Shown: positions 14,555 through 21,636 of the stretch, in pieces
Position numbering within the stretch: position 1 is the stretch's first letter
Layout: the number at the start of each line of letters is the position of its first letter
Source: Azorhizobium caulinodans ORS 571
Lineage (GTDB): Bacteria; Pseudomonadota; Alphaproteobacteria; Rhizobiales; Xanthobacteraceae
Direction: 5' to 3'
Length of the DNA: 64,000 nt
NCBI RefSeq assembly: GCF_000010525.1
Contig: NC_009937.1
Location: 3,167,501 to 3,231,500, forward strand
Translations under genes and position numbers: made by a program
Notes under the pieces: generated by a model
Seen by the model: only the letters and a program-made list of their open reading frames with translations
The model's database searches: none
What the model was told of the DNA's origin: nothing

Positions 14555-17500
14555 CCGAGCCGGCGCCTTCCCCCGACGCTCTGCTCGCCCGCGCCGGCAC
14601 GCTCGCCATCCTGCGCCCGGCGCAGCATGTGAAGGGCCTCGTGCCCACCGCCCCGCCGCCGGAAGGCGCGCTGGACCTCTTCCTGTTCCTCGATGACGAA
14701 GGCCGGACGCTGGCCTTCAATGGCCATGTGGACCTCGGCACCGGCATCCGCACCGCGCTGGCCCAGATCGTGGCCGAGGAACTGGACCTGCCGATCGACC
14801 GCGTAACCATGGTGCTCGGCCACACCGGCGGCACGCCCAACCAGGGCGCCACCATCGCCAGCGATAGCATCCAGATTTCCGCCCAGCCCCTGCGCCGGGC
14901 AGCGGCGCAGGCCCGCCATCATCTGGTGGCGCTCGCCGCCGAGGCCCTCGGCCTGCCGGAAGCCGACCTTACGGTGACGGACGGCGTGGTTCATCCGAAA
15001 GCCGGCGGCAATGCGGGCGTCTCCTATGCCGCCTTGATCGCCGGCCGCCGCGACCGGCTGATGCTGGCGGAGAGCGTGGCGCTGAAACCCGTCTCCGACT
15101 ATCGCATCGTCGGCCAGCGCATGCCCCGCGTGGACATTCCCGCCAAGGCCACCGGCACCTTCACCTATGTGCATGACGTGCGCGTGCCCGGCATGCTGCA
15201 CGGGCGCGTGGTGCGCCCGCCCTATGCGGGCATTGATGCGGGCGACTTCATCGGCAAGAGCCTCATTGCCGTCGATGAAAGCTCGGTGGCCGATATTCCC
15301 GGCATGGTGGCGGTGGTCACCATGGGCGATTTCGTGGGCGTGGTGGCCGAGCGCGAGGAGCAGGCCGCCGAGGCCGCCCGCCGCCTGAAGGTGCGCTGGA
15401 AGGAGCCGCCGCCCCTTCCGGCGGACCTCACGGACATTCCCAACGCCCTGCGCACCAACCCCAGCAAGCCACGCCTGCTGCACGAGCGGGGCGATGTGGA
15501 GGCGGCCCACAGCGCCGCCGCCCAGCAGATGGACCGCACCTATGTGTGGCCCTACCAGATGCACGCCTCCATCGGCCCCTCCTGCGCCGTGACCGATGTG
15601 CGACCGGAGGGGACAACCGTCTGGTCCGGCACGCAGAATCCCTATCCCCTGCGCGCCGACATCGCTCTGCTGCTGGGCCTGCCGGAAGAGACCATCGAGA
15701 TCGTCCGCTTCGAGGCCGCCGGCTGCTATGGCCGCAACTGCGCGGACGACGTGGCGGCGGACGCCGCGTTGCTCTCACGCGCCGTGGGCCGCCCGGTGCG
15801 GGTGCAGCTCACCCGCGAGCAGGAGCACGCCTGGGAGCCCAAGGGCGCGGCGCAGCTCATGGAAATTCGGGGCGGCATCACTGCCGACGGTTCGCCGGCC
15901 GCTTATGATTTCTCCACCCGCTATCCCTCCAACGCCGCCGTCACGCTGGCGCTGCTGCTGACGGGCCGGGTGCCGGCGGACAATCCCGTCTTCGAGATGG
16001 GCGACCGCACGGCCATCCCGCCCTATGCCTATGACAACATGCGCGTGGTGGCCCACGACATGGCGCCCATCGTGCGGGCGGCGTGGCTGCGGGGCGTCTC
16101 GGCCCTCCCCAATTCCTTCGCTCACGAGAGCTATATCGACGAACTCGCCGCCGCCGCCGGCGTCGACCCCGTCGAGTATCGCCTGCGCTATCTGCACGAT
16201 CCGCGCGCCGTGGACCTCGTGAAGGAGGTGGCGGCGAAAGCCGGCTGGGAGCATCGCACCGGGGCGCGCCAGCAGGTGGTGGAGGGCGACATCGTGCGCG
16301 GGCAGGGCTTTGCCTATGCGCTCTATGTCCACTCCAAATTCCCTGGCTATGGCGCCGCGTGGTCCGCCTGGGTGGCGGATGTGGAGGTGAACAAGGCGAC
16401 GGGCGACGTGAACGTGACCCGTGTGGTGGTGGGGCAGGACAGCGGCCTGATGATCAATCCCGCCGGGATCGAGCACCAGATCCACGGCAATGTCATCCAG
16501 TCCACCAGCCGGGCGCTGAAGGAAGAGGTGAGCTTCTCCAAGACCGAGGTGGCGAGCCGGGAATGGGGCGCCTATCCCATTCTCACCTTCCCGGAAGTGC
16601 CGGTCATCAAGGTGGTGCTGATGCCCCGGCCGGAGGAGCCGCCTCTGGGGTCCGGCGAGAGCGCCTCCGTGCCCAGCGCCGCCGCCATTGCCAATGCCAT
16701 CTTCGATGCCACCGGCGTGCGCTTCCGCGAGCCGCCCTTCACGCCCGACCGGGTGCGCGCGGCGCTCACCGGCGAGGCCCCGCCGCCCGATCCGAAGCCA
16801 GAGAAGAAGAAGCGCTCGTGGTTCGCACTGGCGGGCGCGGCGCTGGCGGGGGCGCTCGGCATGGCGAGCGTGGCCCTGCCCATCCGGGGCGCCATCGCAC
16901 CCATCACCCCACCCGATCCCACGAGCTTTTCCGCCGAGATGATCGCGCGTGGCAAACAGCTCGCGGCGCTGGGCGATTGTGCCGTGTGCCACACCCTTCC
17001 CGGCGGCGTGACGAACGCGGGCGGACGGGCCATGGAGACGCCCTTCGGCACGGTCTATGCCACCAATCTGACGCCCGATCCGGAGACCGGGATCGGCCGC
17101 TGGTCCTACGCCGCCTTCGAGCGGGCCATGCGCGAGGGCATCTCGCGGGACGGGCGGCATCTTTACCCTGCGTTTCCCTATACGGCCTTCACCAAGACCT
17201 CCGACACCGACCTTCAGGCGCTCTATGCCTATCTGATGTCGCAGCCCGCCGTCTCCGCCCCGACGCCGGAGGCGAAGATGGCCTTCCCCTTCAACATCCG
17301 CCCGCTCATGGCCGGCTGGAACGCGCTGTTCCTGAAGCCCGGCCAGATGGAGGCGGACCCGGCCCGCTCGCCGCAGTGGAATCGCGGCGCCTATCTGGTG
17401 GACGGGCTCGGCCATTGCGGCGCCTGCCACACGCCGCGCAACGTGCTGGGTGCCGAGAAGACCGGCGCCGCATACCTTGCCGGCGGCATGGTGGACGGCT

Positions 17501-18105
17501 GGGAAGCCCCCGCCCTCACCGCGCTCTCCTCCGCGCCCATCCCGTGGACGGAAGAGGCGCTGTATTCCTATCTGCGCACCGGGTTCTCGCCCCACCACGG
17601 CACGGCCGCCGGCCCCATGGCGCCGGTGGTGCAGGAACTCTCCCATCTGCCGGATGCGGACATCCGCGCCATGGCGACCTATCTCGCGTCCTTCTCAGGC
17701 CCCGCCCCCGCCGATCCCGCTGCCAGGGCGGCCGAGTTGCAGGCAAAGGCGAGCGCCTCCCTGCGGCCGCTGGATACGCTGGGCGGCAAGCTCTATGAGG
17801 GCGCCTGCGCTGCCTGCCATTCGGAGAGCGGGCCGACCCTGTTCGGCGTGCGCCCGGAGCTGGCGCTGAACACCAATGTCCATGCGGCGCGGCCGGACAA
17901 TCTCATCCGCGTCATTCTGGACGGCATCCCCTCCCCCGCCGCCCGCGACCTCGGCGACATGCCCGCCTTTCGCGAAAGCCTCGACGACGGGCAGGTGGCC
18001 GCACTGGTCCGCTACATCCGCGCCAAGTTCGCCCCCGATGCCAAGCCGTGGGAGGGCGTAGACGCGGAAGTGACGCGGCTACGGAGCGCGCCGACGACGC
18101 ATTGA
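14551..18105 (+). CDS. nicB: Nicotinate dehydrogenase large subunit: molybdopterin domain fused to tri-haem cytochrome c
   Basis: 1184 residues from the ATG overlapping nicA. Residues 1 to about 745 are the molybdenum-cofactor subunit of the isoquinoline-oxidoreductase type (FNGHVDLGTGIRTALAQIVAEEL, GHTGGTPNQGATIASDSIQ, GMLHGRVVRPP, GSGESASVPSAAAIANAI). A membrane-anchor or linker helix (about 755-785) joins it to three c-type haem modules: CAVCH at 810, CGACH at about 956 and CAACH at about 1086. The length and layout match Pseudomonas putida NicB, which hydroxylates nicotinate to 6-hydroxynicotinate using water oxygen and passes electrons to the respiratory chain. Maturation needs molybdenum cofactor insertion, for which no gene is seen nearby. 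The promoter and operator lie before nicA. Confidence 0.9.
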   Translation: MTEPAPSPDALLARAGTLAILRPAQHVKGLVPTAPPPEGALDLFLFLDDEGRTLAFNGHVDLGTGIRTALAQIVAEELDLPIDRVTMVLGHTGGTPNQGATIASDSIQISAQPLRRAAAQARHHLVALAAEALGLPEADLTVTDGVVHPKAGGNAGVSYAALIAGRRDRLMLAESVALKPVSDYRIVGQRMPRVDIPAKATGTFTYVHDVRVPGMLHGRVVRPPYAGIDAGDFIGKSLIAVDESSVADIPGMVAVVTMGDFVGVVAEREEQAAEAARRLKVRWKEPPPLPADLTDIPNALRTNPSKPRLLHERGDVEAAHSAAAQQMDRTYVWPYQMHASIGPSCAVTDVRPEGTTVWSGTQNPYPLRADIALLLGLPEETIEIVRFEAAGCYGRNCADDVAADAALLSRAVGRPVRVQLTREQEHAWEPKGAAQLMEIRGGITADGSPAAYDFSTRYPSNAAVTLALLLTGRVPADNPVFEMGDRTAIPPYAYDNMRVVAHDMAPIVRAAWLRGVSALPNSFAHESYIDELAAAAGVDPVEYRLRYLHDPRAVDLVKEVAAKAGWEHRTGARQQVVEGDIVRGQGFAYALYVHSKFPGYGAAWSAWVADVEVNKATGDVNVTRVVVGQDSGLMINPAGIEHQIHGNVIQSTSRALKEEVSFSKTEVASREWGAYPILTFPEVPVIKVVLMPRPEEPPLGSGESASVPSAAAIANAIFDATGVRFREPPFTPDRVRAALTGEAPPPDPKPEKKKRSWFALAGAALAGALGMASVALPIRGAIAPITPPDPTSFSAEMIARGKQLAALGDCAVCHTLPGGVTNAGGRAMETPFGTVYATNLTPDPETGIGRWSYAAFERAMREGISRDGRHLYPAFPYTAFTKTSDTDLQALYAYLMSQPAVSAPTPEAKMAFPFNIRPLMAGWNALFLKPGQMEADPARSPQWNRGAYLVDGLGHCGACHTPRNVLGAEKTGAAYLAGGMVDGWEAPALTALSSAPIPWTEEALYSYLRTGFSPHHGTAAGPMAPVVQELSHLPDADIRAMATYLASFSGPAPADPAARAAELQAKASASLRPLDTLGGKLYEGACAACHSESGPTLFGVRPELALNTNVHAARPDNLIRVILDGIPSPAARDLGDMPAFRESLDDGQVAALVRYIRAKFAPDAKPWEGVDAEVTRLRSAPTTH

Positions 18106-18145
18106 GACAGGAGACACTCCCGCAGATCAGAACACTCTATGCAAA

Positions 18146-18760
18146 TTAGATATCTCTAACATGGATAATTGGGGGATTATTTTCGATGTTTTCGCCGATC
18201 AACCGCTCCAATTCTTCGATCATGCGTGCCAGACACAAATCCACGACGGGCGAAAATCCCCATGAAACCATAGATATATCAAAATTTTGCCGTTCAGCAA
18301 TCAGCGCAACGGGATATCGCCCGGCCCATTCGATAACCTTGGTCAGCATTTCCAAAGCTCTTCCCTCAAGATTTTGGCATTCGAACCTCGCCGTTTGAGC
18401 CAATTTCACGAGATCATGATTTGTCACTACCCTCTTCAGCTTTCCGGCATCCACAAATTCCGGATTACGTGCGTAGATTATACCCTTAAGGGCGTTTTCC
18501 ATCGCGAAACCGGAAAGCATATACGCAGCGGTATAATCCGGCGGCTCGCAGTCAATTTCTACGTCAATACCATCCGAGCCGGCACCGCTCACGGCTGGCG
18601 CTTGGATCGTGGCGCGAAACAGCGCTCGCCCAAACGCTATGTCATGACCCCTCTGATGCTCCACAATAATATTAGCTGATCGTCTTAGATTCAGGGCGCT
18701 TATCAGCCAAGCTTCCGGCTGCTGCCTAAGCTGAAATGCTTCCGAAAATCTTGTGCTCAT
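18146..18760 (-). CDS. HEPN-like hypothetical protein, low-GC insertion
   Basis: 204 residues from the ATG at 18760 (AGGG a few bases upstream). A longer open frame continues to 20188 but only antisense to the ferredoxin and reductase genes, so I reject it. The middle of the protein, YTAAYMLSGFAMENALKGII (79-98), and the R110-x4-H115 motif in KRVVTNHDLVKL resemble HEPN domains, whose R-x4-6-H motif is often an RNase site. No nucleotidyltransferase partner is adjacent. The DNA is visibly richer in A+T than its neighbours and the gene is antisense to the nic genes on both sides, which suggests later insertion. The HEPN call is by motif only, and no precise function is claimed. Confidence 0.55.
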   Translation of the reverse strand: MSTRFSEAFQLRQQPEAWLISALNLRRSANIIVEHQRGHDIAFGRALFRATIQAPAVSGAGSDGIDVEIDCEPPDYTAAYMLSGFAMENALKGIIYARNPEFVDAGKLKRVVTNHDLVKLAQTARFECQNLEGRALEMLTKVIEWAGRYPVALIAERQNFDISMVSWGFSPVVDLCLARMIEELERLIGENIENNPPIIHVRDI

Positions 18761-18941
18761 AGCCCTGCAATCCCCCACACAAATTGCGCCCGATATCATT
18801 ACTCCATCCAGGGCTTTGTCCATCTGAACCGATACGATCCCGGCAATGTTCAGGCAAGGTTGGATTAAGGCCGCGACTTGTCCTGCCCGCCCACCGCGCA
18901 GCCCTGCCCAAAATGTCCGCATCGCCAGAGCACGCAGGCGA

Positions 18942-18987
18942 TTGACAGCCGCAGGGCTTGGCTTATTTTCATTTGTATACGAACAAA
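18942..18987 (+). promoter_or_regulatory. Promoter and operator (site C) of the ferredoxin-reductase genes
   Basis: TTGACA (18942-18947), a 16-bp spacer and TATTTT (18964-18969) make a good sigma-70 promoter. The operator TTCATTTGTATACGAACAAA (18968-18987) starts at the -10 box and covers the expected start point. It matches site B at 15 of 20 positions and has a GTATAC core. Confidence 0.6.
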
Positions 18988-19030
18988 CTGTCCACCACTC
19001 GCTGGTGGACGCCAGAGCCGGACGCTTTCC

Positions 19031-19360
19031 ATGGCCTATGTCGTCACCGATGGCTGCATCCGCTGCAAATATATGGACTGCGTGTCCGTGTGCCCGGTGG
19101 ACTGCTTCTACGCCGGCGAGAACATGCTGGTGATCCACCCGGACGAGTGCATCGACTGCGGCGTGTGCGAGCCGGAATGCCCGGCGGAGGCCATCGTGCC
19201 GGACACCGATCCGCGCGCGGGCGAATGGCTGGCGCTGAACGCCGAATACGCCGCCACATGGCCCAACATCACCGAGAAGGGCGAGCCGCCCGCCGATGCG
19301 GACGACTGGAAGGGCAAGGCGGGCAAGCTCGCTTTGCTCGACCCCGCCCCCGCCGCCTGA
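19031..19360 (+). CDS. fdxA: FdxA-type 7Fe ferredoxin
   Basis: 109 residues. The N-terminal cysteine set [19 protein letters not shown] and the second set [12 protein letters not shown] are those of seven-iron ferredoxins with one [3Fe-4S] and one [4Fe-4S] cluster, followed by the usual long C-terminal tail with [11 protein letters not shown]. Such ferredoxins are low-potential carriers. It sits 27 bp before a ferredoxin-NADP reductase gene, under its own promoter with the nic-type operator. Known Hnr enzymes use reduced ferredoxin or dyes, so this protein is the likely donor to Hnr. A general housekeeping copy probably exists elsewhere in the genome, but I cannot check that here. Confidence 0.9.
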   Translation: MAYVVTDGCIRCKYMDCVSVCPVDCFYAGENMLVIHPDECIDCGVCEPECPAEAIVPDTDPRAGEWLALNAEYAATWPNITEKGEPPADADDWKGKAGKLALLDPAPAA

Positions 19361-19387
19361 TCCCTCCCGAACCATCGAGCCCGACCC

Positions 19388-20161
19388 ATGAGCAACCTGC
19401 TGGAAGAGCGCGTCCTCAGCGTCCACCACTGGACCGACCGCCTGTTCTCCTTCACCACCACGCGCGACAGCGGCTTCCGCTTCCGCAATGGCGAGTTCAC
19501 CATGATCGGCCTCAGGGTGGACGGAAAGCCGCTGCTGCGCGCCTATTCGGTGGCGAGCCCAAATTATGAGGAGAATCTCGAATTCTTCTCCATCAAGGTG
19601 CAGGACGGCCCGCTGACCTCGCGCCTCCAGCATCTGAAGGTGGGCGACCCCATCATCGTCGGAAAGAAGGCCACCGGCACGCTGGTGCTGGACAATCTGA
19701 AGGCCGGCCAGAACCTCTATCTGCTCGGCACCGGCACCGGCCTTGCCCCATTTCTCTCCATCATCCGCGATCCGGAGACCTATGAGCGCTTCGAGAAGGT
19801 GGTGCTCGTCCACGGCTGCCGGCAGGTGTCCGAACTCGCCTATGGCGAACTCATCACGCAGGATCTGCCAGCCCACGAATTCCTCGGCGAGGAGATCACC
19901 AACAAGCTGATCTACTACCCGACCGTCACCCGCGAGCCCTTCCGCAATCGCGGCCGCATCACCGATCTCATCGAGAGCGGCAAGCTGTTCGAGGAAATCG
20001 GCCTGCCGGCCATCGACAAGGCCCGCGACCGGGTGATGCTCTGCGGCTCGCCGGAGATGATGGTGCAGTTGCGCGGCATGTTCGAGGCACGCGGCTTCGA
20101 GGAAGGCAACAGCGGCGAGGCCGGCGACTTCGTGCTGGAAAAGGCCTTCGCCGAGCGCTGA
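19388..20161 (+). CDS. fpr: Ferredoxin-NADP(+) reductase
   Basis: 257 residues of the bacterial Fpr class. The FAD site is RAYSVASPNYEENLEFFSIK, followed by DGPLTSRLQHLKVGD; the NADP site is GTGTGLAPFLSIIRDP and later VMLCGSPEMM. The C-terminus FVLEKAFAER is the extended alphaproteobacterial type. It moves electrons between NADPH and ferredoxin. Transcribed with fdxA, it would supply reducing power for Hnr, although reducing a low-potential ferredoxin from NADPH is uphill unless ferredoxin is removed quickly. It ends just before a GC-rich hairpin. Confidence 0.92.
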   Translation: MSNLLEERVLSVHHWTDRLFSFTTTRDSGFRFRNGEFTMIGLRVDGKPLLRAYSVASPNYEENLEFFSIKVQDGPLTSRLQHLKVGDPIIVGKKATGTLVLDNLKAGQNLYLLGTGTGLAPFLSIIRDPETYERFEKVVLVHGCRQVSELAYGELITQDLPAHEFLGEEITNKLIYYPTVTREPFRNRGRITDLIESGKLFEEIGLPAIDKARDRVMLCGSPEMMVQLRGMFEARGFEEGNSGEAGDFVLEKAFAER

Positions 20162-20170
20162 GATTTTTTG

Positions 20171-20208
20171 CCCCGACGCGGTTCTCAAGCGCCGCGTCGG
20201 GGCGTAGT
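20171..20208 (+). terminator. Hairpin after fpr, probable weak terminator
   Basis: An 11-bp perfect stem, CCCCGACGCGG / CCGCGTCGGGG (20171-20181 with 20192-20202), with a 10-base loop, followed by CGTAGTTTTC. It lies 9 bp past the fpr stop. The T-tract is short and offset, so some readthrough into the enamidase gene is possible. Confidence 0.5.
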
Positions 20209-20209
20209 T

Positions 20210-20229
20210 TTCATATGCCTACAAATAAA
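20210..20229. promoter_or_regulatory. Operator-like site upstream of enamidase (site D)
   Basis: TTCATATGCCTACAAATAAA, matching site A upstream of hnr at 16 of 20 positions in the same orientation. It lies 47 bp before the enamidase start. TACAAA inside it could serve as a -10 box, but no clear -35 was found. Confidence 0.5.
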
Positions 20230-20276
20230 TGGCCGGGATCGCCCGCGCGTCGCCGGTCGCCTTCCGGAGTGCATAG

Positions 20277-21473
20277 ATGGCCCACGACGCCCCGAGCGGC
20301 CCCACCGGCCCCACCAAGCTCGTCATCCGCAACATCGGCCTGCTGCTGAGCGGCGATCTTGAGAAGCCCATTCTCGATGCCGACACCATCGTCGCCGAGA
20401 ACGGCCGCATCACCGCCATCGGCCGCCTGAAGGACGTGGACGTGGAGGGCGCCACCACCACCGTCGACGCCAATGGCGCGGCGGTGACACCCGGCCTCAT
20501 CGACAGCCATGTGCATCCGGTGGCGGGCGACTGGACGCCCCGCCAGCAGCAGCTCAACTGGATCGACAGCTTCCTGCACGGCGGCGTCACCACCATGATT
20601 TCGGCCGGCGAGGTGCATTATCCCGGCCGCCCGCGCGACGTCGTGGGTCTCAAGGCGCTCGCCATCACCGCCCAGCGCACCTTCACCGCCTTCCGTCCCG
20701 GCGGCGTGAAGATCCATGCGGGCGCTCCCGTCATCGAGCATGAGATGGTGGAGGAGGACTTCAAGGAGCTCGCCGCCGCCGGAGTGAAGCTGCTCGGCGA
20801 AGTGGGCCTCGGCGGCGTGAAGGACGGCCCCACCGCCCGCAAGATGGTCGGCTGGGCGCGCAAGTATGGCATCCAGTCCACCATCCACACCGGCGGCCCC
20901 TCGATCCCCGGCTCGGGCCTCATCGACAAGGATGTGGTGCTGGAAGCGGACACGGACGTGGTGGGCCACATCAACGGCGGCCACACCGCCCTGCCCGATA
21001 GCCAGATCCGCTGCATCTGCGAGGGCTGCAAGCGTGGCCTGGAGCTGGTGCACAACGGCAATGAGCGCTCGGCCCTCTACACCCTGCGCATCGCCAAGGA
21101 GATGGGCGATCTCCACCGCGTGATCCTCGGCACCGACGCCCCCGCCGGCTCGGGCGTGCAGCCCCTCGGCATCCTGCGCATGGTCTCGCTGCTCTCCTCG
21201 CTGGGCGACCTGCCAGCGGAACAGGCCTTCTGCCTCGCCACCGGCAACACCGCGCGCATGCGCGCGCTGGACACCGGCCTCATCGAGGTGGGCCGGGCGG
21301 CGGATTTCGTCATCATGGACACCGCCCAGCATTCGGCCGGCAAGAACCTCCTGGAGAGCGTCCAGCTGGGCGACTTGCCGGGCATCGGCATGACCATCAT
21401 CGACGGCATCGTGCGCACGGAGCGCTCGCGCAACACCCCGCCCGCCACCCGCGTTCCCTTCCTGGTGAAGTGA
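20277..21473 (+). CDS. ena: Enamidase (1,4,5,6-tetrahydro-6-oxonicotinate hydrolase)
   Basis: 398 residues of the amidohydrolase superfamily. Metal-site residues are H78 and H80 in GLIDSHVHP, a probable bridging E175 in LLGEVGLGG, H204 in STIHTGGPS, H231/H236 in GHINGGHT and D287 in ILGTDAPAGSG. The combination of a glutamate in place of the usual carbamylated lysine and the NGGHTALPD loop fits the Fe-Zn enamidase of Eubacterium barkeri, which hydrolyses tetrahydro-6-oxonicotinate to 2-formylglutarate and ammonia. Dihydroorotase-like or imidazolonepropionase-like enzymes are weaker alternatives. It has its own operator-like site and ends in a strong terminator, closing the cluster. Confidence 0.87.
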   Translation: MAHDAPSGPTGPTKLVIRNIGLLLSGDLEKPILDADTIVAENGRITAIGRLKDVDVEGATTTVDANGAAVTPGLIDSHVHPVAGDWTPRQQQLNWIDSFLHGGVTTMISAGEVHYPGRPRDVVGLKALAITAQRTFTAFRPGGVKIHAGAPVIEHEMVEEDFKELAAAGVKLLGEVGLGGVKDGPTARKMVGWARKYGIQSTIHTGGPSIPGSGLIDKDVVLEADTDVVGHINGGHTALPDSQIRCICEGCKRGLELVHNGNERSALYTLRIAKEMGDLHRVILGTDAPAGSGVQPLGILRMVSLLSSLGDLPAEQAFCLATGNTARMRALDTGLIEVGRAADFVIMDTAQHSAGKNLLESVQLGDLPGIGMTIIDGIVRTERSRNTPPATRVPFLVK

Positions 21474-21516
21474 GGCGCGGGCGGGCAGATCTCGCCGCCC
21501 CCGTCCCGACATTCGC

Positions 21517-21547
21517 GGCCGCACCCAATGGGTGCGGCCTTTTTCTT
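21517..21547 (+). terminator. Rho-independent terminator after enamidase
   Basis: A perfect 10-bp stem GGCCGCACCC / GGGTGCGGCC with an AAT loop, followed by TTTTTCTT. It starts 43 bp past the enamidase stop and marks the right end of the nicotinate cluster. Confidence 0.92.
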
Positions 21548-21576
21548 GTGCTGGCGTCCTATTCTGGGCGCCCAAA

Positions 21577-21605
21577 CGAAAAGAGGCCCCGCTCGGGGGC
21601 CTCTT
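21577..21605 (-). terminator. Rho-independent terminator of the SPOR gene
   Basis: A perfect 10-bp stem AAGAGGCCCC / GGGGCCTCTT (21581-21590 with 21596-21605) and loop GCTCG. Read on the minus strand it ends in TTTT then CG. It lies 31 bp past the SPOR gene stop and back to back with the enamidase terminator, giving a clean convergent boundary. Confidence 0.8.
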
Positions 21606-21636
21606 CGCAACATAGATCCAACGCTTGGAAGGCCGG

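Noticed and set aside
15775-17646. 623-codon minus-strand frame inside nicB
   Set aside because: Antisense to the molybdopterin and cytochrome domains; no motif of its own.
18761-20188. Upstream extension of the HEPN-like frame to 680 codons
   Set aside because: The extra part is antisense to fdxA and fpr and has shadow composition; a plausible start with a ribosome site exists at 18760.
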